Counted from the first letter of the stretch, positions 1-11,780 are shown. The stretch: 64,000 bases of DNA from Straminergon stramineum (GCA_963920665.1 OY987265.1:44769001-44833000), one strand, 5' to 3'. A program made the numbers and translations. Notes: generated by a model not told the origin, from the letters alone.

Positions 1-603
1 TTTAAATTTTTCATAAAATTTTGCCTTCTTCCAAATTTGACATAAATTTAGAAAAATTGAAATATAATTTTCACAATAAATTACATTTAAAAATCAATCC
101 TTATTTTTAATTTTACTCATAAATTTTATTTCTCTATCACAACTTGTTGAAATTGAATTGGTCACTCTATATATCATGCAACAACAAATCAAAATATTTT
201 CAAAAGTGGTGACTTATACTATTACTCTATCAAAGGCAAAATTGTTCTATAGTTAAAAGTCGATGCTACTACTACTACTACTAATTATATATTCTCCAAA
301 GAAAGATATAGGATTTGAGATGCCAAATTATGATTGATCATGCTCAAGTTTTGATATAAAATCTATTGAGATAAACATTTGAATAGGTATTGAATTATTC
401 ACTTCCATATGACTTAGGATTTATCTAAATCCTTACATCAAACAAATCAAAATTGCCTTCAACCAAAGAACTACACTAAGTATTCATTATTATCAAGAGA
501 TCAAATACAACACATGGAATTAGATTTCAAGAAGAGGGTAACAAAAATGTATTAATTAACTTGTAATTAATGAACCAAGTTCTCTCTTCTACCAATTGCA
601 CCC
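1..603. other. AT-rich intergenic stretch, no gene seen
   Basis: This stretch is AT-rich and no open frame of credible coding character is visible on either strand. A short (TAC)n microsatellite lies near 268-283. It ends at the left boundary of a TTAA-flanked transposable element. Confidence 0.6.
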
Positions 604-607
604 TTAA

Positions 608-1707
608 ACCTTAAATGCCCAAGGCCTTTTTATAACTTCTTGGAATTTAATCTAAATTGAACAAAAAGTCAATATTTTGATAAGTTTTATCAATTTAAAA
701 AAATTGTAACTATACAAAGTCTAACTAGACATGTTTGGGATCACATGGGAAAAGAAAACCTAAACACAACTATATCATTTGTGGATTGAAAGATTAGCAT
801 GTTTGATCATTAGGGTGTTAAAACTATGAAAGTAATTTGAAGTCTTTTCAATCTTCTTTTCCCATGTCAAATCTAAAATTGAGGTCACCAAAAAAATTAT
901 GAAGTTAAACCTTAAACAATATTGAGGACATTCTTTGTCTAATGAATGACAAAGAATCTTCCTATATAGGACAAAAGTACAATTGTTTACCCTCGGAATT
1001 TTGAGGAGAAAAGAAAGATCTTATACAATAGTTTAATCTCTAATAAATATTTTTGGTTCTTTTAAAGTTGATGATGTCACATAGTATCCAAAGGGATGAA
1101 TTTCAAGATCATCACCCAAAAATTTAACCCTTAAAAGAGAGACTAGTGACCATAGAAATCATCTCCTTTGGAACCGTGTGACACCATCTACTTTAAAAAA
1201 AAATACTCAGTGGAGATCAAACTAGTGTGGAAGATCTCTCCTTTTTGTACAAGATACCAAATATGAATAGTTGCACTTTTGTCCTACATAGAAGGATTCT
1301 CTATCATTCATCAACCAAAAAGTGGTCACAATATTGTTTATGGATTAAGGGTTAAAGGACATAGCATGCCTAACCCCAATGAACTTACAACTTCTCAAAA
1401 TCTATTCTACAATTCTTTTTAATGAATTTCTATTGTGATTTTTTCTCCAAGATCTAGTGTATTTGAGGCTCATTTCCAAGAGCCCTCAACACTAGAAAAT
1501 CAAGATTTGCAATGGATACCCTTGCACAAAATCTCAAATAAAAAAATCATAATCATTCATTTTCAAAAGCAAAAGCAGATATTTGATGCTAAAACTAGAC
1601 TTCAAAAAGAATTCAAAAAAGGAAACCTAAAAATAATAACTTGGGAAGATTTTATTTAACTTCAAAGATTTGGGACACCAAAGTTTGGTCCCTTGGGCAT
1701 TCAGGGG
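608..1707. mobile_element. TTAA-flanked piggyBac-like non-autonomous element, interrupted copy
   Basis: TTAA lies on both sides (604-607 and 1708-1711). The right end read inward is CCCCTGAATGCCCAAGG and the left end is a decayed ACCTTAAATGCCCAAGG. The body is collinear, in reverse orientation, with the intact 637-bp element at 16889-17525, except that a second element (909-1351) has inserted into it. The short ORF at 1435-1659 is element sequence: the same stretch recurs in the other copy without a conserved frame. No transposase is encoded. It lies just downstream of the 3' end of the DUF829 gene. Confidence 0.8.
909..1351. mobile_element. Foldback TTAA-flanked MITE nested in another element
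   Basis: It is flanked by TTAA at 905-908 and 1352-1355. The left half (near 930-1120) and right half (near 1140-1345) are imperfect reverse complements, so the whole element can fold into one long hairpin: the GACAAAGAATCTTCCTATAT motif on the left is answered by a complementary copy near 1285-1315. The central part near 1126 again reads TTAACCCTTAAA. A second full member is at 20856-21303, and partial members lie near 9407-9610, 42120-42290 and 51950-52190. Confidence 0.75.
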
Positions 1708-1866
1708 TTAAATTCCCTACAAGGGAGAACGAAAGGATCTAATTTGATTTGGTTCATTTGAGCTACAGAGAGAACCAGTTGAATAAAGGAAGCAGAATGT
1801 AAATGTAATTTGATACAATGAGAATCACGAAATGTTACAAGATTCCAACAGCCAAGGAATTCAGAA

Positions 1867-4800
1867 TCACAACTTGGAATTGAGAAACCTCGAATGACAA
1901 CACGTTTCCTGAGTGGCCACCAAATTGGCTGAATTAAACCGTGAAGATTGTATTCCAATTCCCATTTCAGAATTTTCTATTGGTGTGTTTATTTCGTTTT
2001 CGGTCCCCACAGTAGCTGTGTCATTTGGTGATGTCCCAATTGTGTGGGAGAGCCGTTGGTCCAAGAAAGTCTTCACTGCAGCATGATATTCCTTGGGAAA
2101 GTTGCGAAAATGACCTGGCACAGAAAACAAGAAGAGGCTGTTAATTTTCTAGTCTCTTTCCAAACTACCCTAGGGACAATATTCACTGTATCCTTCAGAA
2201 GAATCCTCAGTGCTTGAAAATTTCAGAAACACTATTTGACAATCTTAGAATGCACTATTCCTATAACCACATGTTACAATTCTAATGGGCATAGAAATTA
2301 ATTCATAATGCCCCAAATTTCTACACTTCTTGAGCCATTTCTTAGGCCCTCCCCTTGCAATAGAGATACCAGATATATGAGAATGAAAAACATATGATTC
2401 AGAAACTGACAGGACTATTTTATATTTCCTGACAGGATTCATGAAATGTTTTCAACTTTCAAGCATTTAGAAGGCAAGAACCTCACCCACGTGGTCGGAA
2501 GCGTCCCAGACAACAAGATCAACAGTGCATCCTGAGTCTCTGACCACCGTTGCAAACTTGTTGATAATATCAATTGGAGCCAATTCATCATTCGTGCAGC
2601 ACAGGATCAGAAGAGGCCCCAATTTCTGCAGTATCATATTCAATTCACATCAGCTCTAGTAAATGCGAGGACTGTAGTAGGATAACAGCTTCTGCACAGA
2701 GGATGCTCAGAGAGCTGGAAGAAGCAAGCAAGCGAGGAGCTCGGCATCCTTCTGAGTTTCAACTCCCCAAAAGGATTCACAACAGGATGCACAACCATGA
2801 GATGTAAAAGATGCTTTAAAAAGACTGTTCGTTACAAGCAGTGTTTGTAGCCACTATTTTCATATGGTTAACCCCCAAAAGATCAAGTGGCACAAACTAA
2901 GCCTCATGTAGTCGCAGTACTTTCGACAGTGGCATGTGGGGACTTTCTTTCGCCCAATCCTAATTGTATTTTCACCAACACATGCAATGTTCTTCACTCA
3001 TTCTGATAGTGAAAAATCTGACCTCATCTGCACTACAATTTTCACATTGTGTTCAATCCAATTGGTCGTATAGAAACCATAAACCCGAAAAGGATCCAGA
3101 AGCACAAACTAAGCCTCATATGTTGGCAGTACTTTCGACTATGTCATGCGGGACTATCTTTCGCCCGATTCTAATTGTATTTTGACCACACATGCAATGT
3201 CTTCACTCATTCTGGTGGTGAAATACGTGGCCTCATCTGCACCTTAATTTTCACAATATGATCAATCCAATAGGTTGTATAGAAACCATAAATCCTTGTT
3301 CCTTTAGGGGTCTTCACGAAACGGATAGTAAGCACTCATCGAGGCAATACAAGCTGCTTACCGAGGATTCTTTCAAAGCAAACCAGTAATCTTCTCGTTG
3401 AAGTTCAAATTTCGGCCAGAACAGAGCATCCAGAATATTCGCCACAGCCTGCGACAATGCAGGCAGGCCATACACCGATCGCCCTAACCTCTGCGAAACA
3501 GAGAAGGTCGCGAAGTTGGCACCCAATTCTTTGACAAAGTCCATGGGGCTGGAGTCGTGAATTTGACCTCGCACACATGCCTTCACAGGACCGTACTTTC
3601 CCTGCAAACCCAAACCCAAACCCAAACCAGTTGTTAGAGCTCAAATATTGAACGGACGCTGCTGCATCTTTCAAAACACTAAATCTGAACTGTGGAGGCC
3701 ATTCCCAAAGCTGTCAGGCTTGGAACAGCTTTCTAACCAAATCAGCTTCAAATTTCAACTTCGTGGCAAGCCAGGTGGTTGAACGGCAATCCAGAAAACT
3801 GAATGCAATGCATCATAGTAATCTGGCAACAGGGAAACCTGATAGGAAGGATTTGAAAACCTACTGCGTAAAAAGAGCCTGCCTCCTCCTTTGAGCCAGT
3901 TTGTAAAATCTGTTCCATCACCACCACAACAAAGTATAACACTCCCAAATAACTGCAGCTAACCATGCCACTAATTCTTGGTAAAAAGACTCGTAATTTG
4001 ATTGGTCTCCACTGCAAATGAAAATCTCAGTTGAGCTTTCGGAACTCATTTGCAAAATCTTCTGGAAACCAAGGACGTGGTAGAGATATCAACTACGAAA
4101 GAAACCAAAGGATCCAAATTGGGCCTCTATGCAGTTATGGGAAGGCCTAACGGGAACTCTCTTCTGTCCAATTTGTTGATCATTTGAGACACACAATGCC
4201 CTTCACTGATCCTGGTGATGTAAAGTTTGGACCCGTCTGAATTCTATGGTTTTCACAATATGATCAATCGAATTAATTATTATAAAAAAAAAAAGTGCTT
4301 GGAATTTAGGGTTCAAAGCTGTCCATGGCAACAACTGCTTGCACAGAAACGACAGTCTCGATTGGGCTAGCATTCCATATTGTGCGCAATCAGAGAGGAC
4401 CAAGCAATTGAATCTCTCGTGGCGCAATAGAAAAATTACGTTAAATCGGCATCGCCATAGAATAGGAGAACCGAAGATCTGCACCTGAAATATCTTGTAC
4501 AAGCACGCCTTCGCTCCCCCGGAGAAAGTCGCAAACACAATGGGCCGTGGCTTGCTCTCAACCTCCTGCAAAGCACCAACACGCAGAACCGAAGTTTAGG
4601 GATTAAGAATTGTAGACCCAACAATGAACGATCAACAAGTGCAAGGAGTGGGCGTCGTCAGGACCTTGAGAATCTCGTCGAGAATATGAACTGCTAGTGC
4701 TTCAGCGCGGCTTGGAAACCATCTGTGTGCCACCTCACACGATTGCACGATAGCTGAGAAAACAGTAAACCCTTAGAGCTCAAGAGAACAACCACTGACC

Positions 4801-5103
4801 TACAAGGTGCCTCTCACACTCTTCAACAGCAAGACGAAACTGCAAAAGCAATCAGCAGACTGTCTAATGCAACAATGACAATAGGACAATGGAAGAGCAT
4901 TACAAATTGAGCACATGCGGGTGGCTAACGAGCGAGTCGCAGCGGGAATCGGCGTAAAGACGAGTGTACTGCTCAAGGTAACGCCGCTTGCTAAACATCC
5001 ACGCCACCACCACTACGATGCCCTCTCCAGTTCCCTCAGGCGAGGCTCGAACCCAATACGACTTCGCGTATTTGCCCAACTCCATCTCCAACACACGATT
5101 CAA
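1867..5103 (-). CDS. DUF829 / TMEM53-like alpha/beta-hydrolase-fold protein (6 exons)
   Basis: Spliced model on the minus strand: exons 5103-4904, 4722-4665, 4565-4485, 3601-3362, 2625-2487 and 2114-1867. All introns are GT-AG and the phases agree, giving 321 aa. Near the N-terminus is a hydrophobic strand GIVVVVAWM followed by K(R)RYLEQYTRLYAD, typical of the PF05705 (DUF829) start. Exon 3 carries the nucleophile-elbow-like ATFSGG (Ser101). Exon 4 carries the family signature GQIHDSSPMDF. Exon 5 has CCTNDELAP (candidate acid Asp206) and WDASDHVGHF (candidate His238 or His241). The family is named from human TMEM53; its biochemical activity is not established, so I give no substrate. The C-terminal ~60 residues after FLDQRL are low-conservation tail. 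Exon 2 was chosen as the 58-nt version because it restores the family spacing between strand 2 and the nucleophile; a longer version with an extra 40-nt exon near 4810-4840 is less like the family. The start is the first in-frame ATG before the conserved core. Confidence 0.85.
2862..3290. repeat. Tandem duplication of about 212 bp inside intron 4 of the DUF829 gene
   Basis: Two imperfect direct copies lie side by side, the shared GCACAAACTAAGCCTCAT starting near 2890 and again near 3102. A third, more diverged copy is in intron 3 near 4080-4275. All three share AAACCATA, TTTCGCCC, CACAATATGATCAATC-like blocks in the same order. They look like duplicated intron sequence rather than coding sequence. 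Confidence 0.7.
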
Positions 5104-5628
5104 AGATAGACTACACCATAGCCATTGCTATTGCAGCAATTCCTGGAATCGATCGTCTGTAGAAACAGAGAGAGGAGGAATTGCATAGCTCACTGCATCT
5201 GCAAGCACCAACATCCGAATCCATCACACAGACAGACGGACGGACGGCCTAACAGAAGACCATGACTCCACCAATGCAATTTCTCCAATATTTGGCATCA
5301 TTCACAGCCAAGGTCACGCTCCTTCCATTGGAACACAAGCACTAACTTACTGCGTTGCGAGAGGCTCTCCCGTCATCAGTCCACTTTCTAGTAACTTGCA
5401 GAAACAAAAGTGCAAATCTCGAGAGACGCTGTGACTTTGTTCACAAGTGATACCTACAGTAGTTTACATAACTTAGGTTGCGAATTTCATGGACTAACTT
5501 GGTAGGGGTCAGTTCCCTACATTACGTTACTGTTTGTGGGGGAAATTTCTGAGGAAAGAGTAAGTTACGTGTTTTTATCAGCTTACTCAGCAGATAACAT
5601 TGTATAATGGCCGGGGTAAACTGCCCCC
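5104..5628. other. Upstream region of the DUF829 gene
   Basis: This is the 5' flank of the minus-strand DUF829 gene, more GC-rich than the surroundings next to the start codon, with a (GACG)n-like patch near 5230-5247. No TATA box or other defined promoter element can be assigned with confidence. The small ORFs here overlap one another on both strands and are not credible. Confidence 0.5.
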
Positions 5629-7896
5629 CTTGCTGGGGGCCAGGGTGAATTGACCCCCTCATTGCCCCGAAAGTGGATGGATGAAGGGGATGAGGGGGCC
5701 ATTCCCCGTCCGTCCCAAACCTCCTCCCCATCTGACCTACCTCCTTCTCCCCCCTCCCTGCGACCCCCTCCCTGCGACCCCCTCCCTGCGACCCCCCTCC
5801 CTGCGACCCCCTTCCTGCGACACTCCTCCCTGCTCCCCCCTCCCTGCAACACTCCTCCACGCGCCCTCCGACGATCTGCCCTCCTCCCTCCTTAATTTTT
5901 ATTTTTCTTATGCATGATTTTTTTTTGAATTTTTGCTAATATTTTTTGTTTTCTGCAAATAGAAACTTGGAAGGCATATATTTGAAAGCAACAAAGCCGC
6001 ATCACAAGAATAATTGTAAGGATTCTTGGATATCTAATGTAAGAAATGTAATCATAATTCTCAAACAAGCAAGATTGAAATTAGGGTTTGGGGAATTGGA
6101 GCTTTATAATTCAAAGGAGGAAGATTATTACTTCCTCCAAACATTAAAGCTGAAACTTACTCTTGACAAAGCTTTCCATCCCTAATTCGTCTTGCACTCA
6201 TGCCTCCACACAAAATTCTTTCTCTGTAAAGGTAGGTTCATTTCAGTTTAAGATGCCAAATATTTGATGTTAAGTGCTTGTAATGTTACAATGGGAAGAA
6301 GGCCATTAATGCAATCATTGAAAAAGTATTCCATTAAGGATGCACAAATAGAAATATTTCTTGATAGAATTGTAAATAATTATAACCCCTAAAGCTCCAT
6401 GACCATCATACTTATCTATTGGGGTCGAAAAAAATAATTCTAGAAATTGGTTCCATAAATTTTAGGGGGGAGTATTTTTAACAAAAAAATATTTATATAG
6501 ACAAAGTACAAAGTACAAATTTTAAAGGAATGCTCTTATTTTAAGAATTTGCCAAAGATTTCCAACTTTAATTACATATTGAACATGAAATGGTTACTCT
6601 AATAGTGGAGTACAATACTTTGCATTTCACCAAAAATCATTCCAAAATTGTTGATTCTAATGCAAAAAACATGTTTTTTTAAAAGGGTTGGGGAGATGAA
6701 GGTAGAGACACCCAACCATATAATCTTGTATAAAACTAGTATAAAAGTATGTGGAATACTTCAAATTTAACATTCCACCACCTCAAGTATGAAGATTAAT
6801 TAAAGCCAGAGCATTCAATAGTGATAATAAAATGCAAAATTATTGTTCAAAGACTACTACAAAGATTCAAATAACCAAGGATACAAAGTGAATTTAATGT
6901 AGGATACATTTTAAAGATGGGGTTCCAATGCTCCATTCAATCCTTGTCACTATAACTAGTTGTTGATGTGAGAATGCATCATATTTGATCCTCCACAAAG
7001 ATCGTCTACGAATTTTTGGCTTTTTGGCTTGAAATTTGAAAATCATTAAGAATGGCTACTCATTGTTTCAAATTGATCCAACTTGATGCAACTTGCAAAA
7101 TAATTCATATAATGAGGTAGCTTTAGCTAAGTAGACCAAGCATTGTGGCTTCAACAGAGTTGATTGCATCTTGAGGGATGCATTATGAGTTGATTGCACT
7201 TAAAGTCCTTCAAACATTTTGTAGTAAATTTTCAAGAAGTGATTTTGTACCTTATTCAAGTGTTACTAAAACCCTAAACCCAAATCTGAAGCAATCTAAT
7301 ATAGAAACAACACTTGAACTCACTTTTAAATACACATACCTCACTGCCGAAATTCCGCACTCGAGACTCCAAACTTCAAATTGTAGATCCTACTTCTACG
7401 GAGATCTAGATCTGCCTTTCGTGGAGCTTTGTCAAGATTGAAACAATTCTCCAAGATTGAAATCAAACATCAGAAAGCAGAAATTCAAACATTTAGAGCA
7501 ATACGGTGAGGAGAATTCTGATCTGCGCTCTAAAACACAGTGAAAGCATTCCAATCTATGCTCTGAAACACGGTGAAAGCATTCCAATCTGTGTTCTGAA
7601 GCACAGTAAAGAGCATTCCGATCTGCGTTCCAAAACACGGTGAGGAGCATCCTGAAACAACAAAAAATATGCTGCGCAACGAGCGAAGACAGGAAGGGAG
7701 GGAAGAGTGTCGCAGGGAGGGGTCGCAGGAAGGGGGGTCGCAAGGAGGGGGGTCGTAGGGAGGGGGGAGAAGGAGGTAGGTCAGATGGGGAGGAGGTTTG
7801 AGACGGATGGGGAATGGCCCCCTCATGCCCTTCATCCATCCACTTTCGGGGCAATGAGGGGGTCAATTCACCCTGGCCCTCGCTGGGCCCCCAAGT
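5629..7896. mobile_element. 2.27-kb non-autonomous element with long GC-rich inverted repeats
   Basis: The arms 5629-5850 and 7687-7896 are close reverse complements. They share CCAGGGTGAATTGACCCC (left) and its complement (right), the CCCCGAAAGTGGATGG block, and the ACCTCCTCCCCATCTGACC block. Each arm contains a degenerate minisatellite of a CCCTCCCTGCGA-like unit (about 5750-5850 left, 7705-7775 right). The AT-rich interior (5880-7500) encodes nothing recognisable. Gly/Arg- and Pro-rich ORFs in the arms are translations of the minisatellite. The exact ends and any target-site duplication are unclear. Confidence 0.7.
7505..7660. repeat. Short tandem repeat, about four degenerate copies
   Basis: A unit of the type AGCATTCCAATCTG followed by TGCTCTGAAACACGGTGA recurs about four times just inside the right arm of the 2.27-kb inverted-repeat element, with a few substitutions and small length changes between copies. 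Confidence 0.7.
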
Positions 7897-7983
7897 CAAT
7901 CTAGGGGTGCAGGTAAAAATAAAAGTCCCCCTATTTTGTGCTTAATTAAATTAGTTTCTATTCCTCTCCAAGTTAATTTGGAC

Positions 7984-8500
7984 GGGGTGGATTGACCCCC
8001 TCACTCATCCCGAAGTAAAAATCCTTAAATTTTTTATTTGCCATGCATGATAAAATTTGCAAATTTTGAATTCATATTTGCAATCAGAGGCCCCAAATTA
8101 GTTGGGAGAGGGAGAGAAGATAAATTAATGAAGCTCAAAATAGGGGGTCCTTTTTCTTACATGCACCCCTGGAATGACTTGGGGGGAACGAGCAAGGGCG
8201 GTGCCTTTAATTTGGGGTCTCCGATTGCAAATATGAATTCAAAATTTGAAAATTTTATCATGCATGGCAAATAAAAAATTTTCACCAGAAGAAATTCTTG
8301 TTAATTGAGCTCATGTGTTTTTGTTAGAAAACACAAAATTGTATTGGGAAAAACGCAGTTTTGCAGTTTTTTGACTAAAAAACTGCAAAACTGCATTTTT
8401 CGCAATACAATTTTGAGTTTTCTAACAAAAACACATGAGTTCAATTAATGAGAATTTCTACTAGTGTTCAAGATTTTCTCTTGGGATGAGTGAGGGGTCA
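7984..8500. mobile_element. Inverted-repeat element sharing the GGGGTCA / TGAGTGAG terminal theme
   Basis: Its left end (GATTGACCCCCTCACTCATC near 7990) and right end (GATGAGTGAGGGGTCAG near 8486-8502) are inverted copies, related to the ends of the 2.27-kb element. Inside, about 75 bp near 8030-8100 is repeated inverted near 8210-8280 around GCCATGCATGATAAAATTTG. A third copy of the left part is at about 8985-9150. A hairpin element (8283-8466) sits within it, next to the inner inverted repeat. The ORF at 8038-8274 is just the translated inverted repeat. Confidence 0.6.
8283..8466. mobile_element. 184-bp CACTA-like hairpin MITE
   Basis: The ends read inward are CACCAGAAGAAATTC and CACTAGTAGAAATTC. 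The two arms (about 8290-8374 and 8377-8459) are about 85 bp each, nearly perfect reverse complements, with almost no loop. The ends resemble the CACTA terminal motif and the left end of the large element at 23129. Flanking triplets TTT and TTC are close to, but not exactly, a 3-bp duplication. Confidence 0.65.
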
Positions 8501-8984
8501 GTTTCCCCCAGCTTGTAAGCTTATAACCGAGCAGTGGTCCTCGCCCAACGTGATAAGGTAGACTAGCCTATTTCGACCAACTTCCTACAACCACCATCCT
8601 ATTTTTGGTCCCATCTCCACCATAAAACTCACCCACATCCACTCACTATTCAAACAATTTTAGTGCATTAATTCCAACTTGGGTAACATGGCATCCTTTG
8701 ATTGGAGGACCCTCTAGTGTTAATAGGTACATGTAATGGCAGTTATAGGTTTAGGATAGGAGATTTATGACTCTAGTCTAGTGGTGGTTTTGTAATTTAG
8801 AGCATACCACTTTAGAAATTCATAGAAATTCCAATTTTTATCAAAAAATTATAATTCCACTTGAGTTTGATTTGTGAAACATGCGCACACCTCTAAAAAA
8901 TATGTGCCCCTCCTAGAGTTGGTCCTAATATGCTCAAATTGCAATTCACGATGGTAATAGGTTGGTCTACCTTAGGGCTGACCC

Positions 8985-9160
8985 CTTCGCTCATCCCTAA
9001 GGAAAAATGTTGAATTTTTTTATTTGCCACGCATGATAAAATTTGCAAATTCAAAATTCATATTTGCAATCAAACACCCAAAATTGACTAAGGAGGTGCG
9101 TAGAGGATAAACTTATTAGGCACAAAATAGGGGGTCTTTTTTCTTCCATGCTTCCTTGGA
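8985..9160. repeat. Dispersed copy of the 8.0-kb inverted-repeat element arm
   Basis: The order of motifs (CTCATCC, GAATTTTTTTATTTGCCACGCATGATAAAATTTGC-like block, AAATAGGGGGTC, CTTGGAATGAG) repeats that at 8005-8185 with substitutions. It appears to be a truncated or diverged member of the same family. Confidence 0.6.
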
Positions 9161-9406
9161 ATGAGTGGGGGAAGACAAGCAAAGGGATCAATTTACTCTA
9201 ACTTGTGTGGGGAAGGTATTAACTTATGCTTTGCTAGATGTATGGGAGGGACTTTTAGTGAATTCAAAGTTTAGGGTTGGACTTGCATTCAACTAGTATT
9301 AGAATGTGTGGAAGAAATTGCAGAAACTTTGACCAAGTTCTAATTCCAAAATATTTGTATTCGAAGGGAAGGAAATCAATTCTATTTACAACTTGCCTGA
9401 CTAGAT

Positions 9407-10300
9407 TTTAACCCTTAAAGGACTGGGGAAATCATCCCATTTGGTACTGTGTGAATCATTGATTTAAAAAAATGCAAAAGCATTCATTGGAAGTCAAACT
9501 ATTGTACAAGACCTCCCCTTTTTTCACACAAAATTATGAGGATGAATAGTTGCACTTAGGTCCTACATAGAAAGATTCTTTATCATTCTTCAAAAAAGAC
9601 ACCCAGTTAGGGTGTCCTTCAAGGTTGAAGTCTTTGAACATTTCTTTACTTAAAATTATCACACTACCAATATTGAATTAAAAAATTTTATATTGAAGAA
9701 TTCAGTTCAAAGTCTGAGAAAAAAATTCAGTAAAACACACTTGATTTTCATTCTTTAAAAAATTGTCAAGTAGAAGTAGGTACAAGACTGAAGGAAAACA
9801 TAAATTGCTAATAGGTCTAAGATGGAATTGAAACACTATAATCCCAATGGTGAGATTGTTCTAGCAAGAAAATTAAACCTTATCAATTTTTTTTAATTAA
9901 AAAAATTGAATTAAAAAATGAATCATGTAAGTTATTTTTTCTAAAAATGCTTAGATTGCCCCAAAAACAGGATTGTCCATAACTTCTTTATCACTAGTCA
10001 AAATAAAATGAATCAATCATTCCATTTAGATAAAAAATACTTTCTATGAGAAACAAAATTTTGAAAATTTTCTTATGGCTTTATTGTGATTTTTTTGGTC
10101 CTATCCAACAAAACCCATTTGGGACTCTAGTTAGGCCATGGCATAACTTTTGCTCAGTGGACACCAATTCAAATAACCATTATATTCTCAAAAAGATAAT
10201 GTGTTTTTTTATCTTCTAAAAAAGTTTCAAAAAAATACAACAAAAATTGAGACCGCAAAAGCCCACCCAAATTCTATTTTGTCCCTCAAGAGGACACTTA
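9407..10300. repeat. Half of a foldback MITE fused to a TTAA-element body
   Basis: The left part from 9407 (TTAACCCTTAAAGGAC) to about 9610 matches the right half of the 443-bp foldback MITE. The rest to about 10300 is collinear with 29560-30145 (shared CTTGATTTTCATTCTTTAAAAAATTGT, ATAATCCCAATGG, TTCTATTTTGTCCCT motifs), that is, the interior of the 902-bp TTAA element. Probably two elements nested and eroded. Confidence 0.55.
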
Positions 10301-10575
10301 CATTGACAAACAAAATTGAGTACAAATTTGAAACATTTTCATTCAAACATCCATAACAAAAGCATCAATGGACAAAGTCCAAAAATGTATACACAAAACT
10401 TGTAGTGTGTGACATACTACACATACCATGGAAGTTTGAAGAAAAAATTAGTTGTGATTTGAAAGAAAATCAATTTCAAAGTTAGCCATGTCTAAAACTT
10501 GGTTTTGTTCACCATTTTTGGATGATATCAACAATAATCATTGATTTTAAAAAAAAAACTTTGGTCAATTATATG
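10300..10575. repeat. Inverted dispersed repeat, partner at 20570-20848
   Basis: About 270 bp here is the reverse complement of 20570-20848, with only scattered differences (shared GACAAACAAAATTGAGTAC, ACACAAAACTTGTAGTGTG). No coding sequence is visible. It shows that a larger repeat family spans both places. Confidence 0.75.
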
Positions 10576-10939
10576 CATCATGAACTCTAGTTTTTTGACA
10601 AAAAGAATTGAATCTAAAAATGCATTATATGGCTATAAAACATAAATTGAACTGTGAGGTACTTTTTCACTAACTTTTACTTTTTGTCAAGTACCAGTAA
10701 CATAGGGATTCATCCGTCGATAAGCCAACGTAGTCTATCATTAGTGCGTCTAATGTCACTTTTAAAGTAGATTTAGTTTATGTGTAAACTAATTTTGTGA
10801 AACATACCTGGGAACTCTATTCTTATACTTCTCTTCTTTTTCTTTCTTTCCTTCTTTCCCTTCCCTTATTCCCAGGTTCTCTCAATTTAGTGGACAGTCC
10901 ATTATCACTAATGCAAACATAATGTTCTAAGAGTCCCGG

Positions 10940-11780
10940 TCCTATATAGTATTCTAGGGTGGGCAACACATCGTGGGCAACATGTCAGGTTGGGCAACAC
11001 GTCTTATATATGGATGCAGCCTATGACCTAATCATATATATACAAGATAATACTTTCAAAGTATACAAATAATTCGTTAATTAACACCTTTTTACGTGTT
11101 TGGGCAATAGGGCCAGTAATTTCTCTTTATGAGCTTTTCGAATCTATGTGCAAAATGACTACACATGGTAGTCTCAGTAGGCAACACGTCTAGTATGCAA
11201 AGTATGAAATGTTTAGGACAAAGTACCAGATTCTTGGTCTTTGAGCTTTCTCCTTTCTTCTAAAATTGGGCAACAAGTCTTAGGGCAACAAGTCCAAAAC
11301 TACGGAGTAAGTTGTTCCTAGAACACAAACAACCATTTATCAACCACAAAGATTGCTAATTCTACAAATTTTGTCTCCCCAATTCTATGACCTAGGCCCA
11401 AACTAGAGGCACGGCCCAAAAGCCGTTCGAAAAATTTGAACCTTTACGTTAGTTTGTTCTATTTTTGGTCAAATAATTAAGTCAAATCAACCAAATTTTG
11501 AAGTCAAAATTTCAATTTTATTAATATAACTTATTTTATGGCCCGTAGGACCTATTGCCGCACATAAGACCCTAAGACCGTGCAAGATACCCCCCAAACC
11601 ATGCAAATAAACTTAAAATCTGAAAATAATCCCTGAAAATGCTGAAATTTACATATTAACTGTCAAAAGACCTATACCCGTGGACTGCAGTCCTATGACC
11701 GCGCAATCTGACCAATAGCCGTGAGTCCAGACCTAAGACCATGTGGCGCACCCTATAACCGTGTGAAATCCTAATTTCAC
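10940..11780. repeat. Degenerate short-motif repeats (GGGCAACACGTC and CCTAAGACCGTG types)
   Basis: GGGCAACACGTC-like motifs occur at about 10963, 10977, 10996, 11186, 11265 and 11281. Further on, motifs of the form CCTATGACCGTG recur about seven times between 11530 and 11770. The spacing is irregular, so these are not a clean tandem array. No ORF explains them. Confidence 0.5.

Noticed and set aside
4807..4846. Extra 40-nt exon (FRLAVEECERHLV) in the DUF829 gene
   Set aside because: It can be spliced in phase only with an alternative donor that removes conserved residues; the 58-nt exon 2 alone restores the family pattern.
5522..5917. Gly/Arg- and Pro-rich ORFs on both strands (also 7432-7904)
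   Set aside because: They translate the GC-rich minisatellite in the inverted-repeat arms; open on several frames at once and with no domain.
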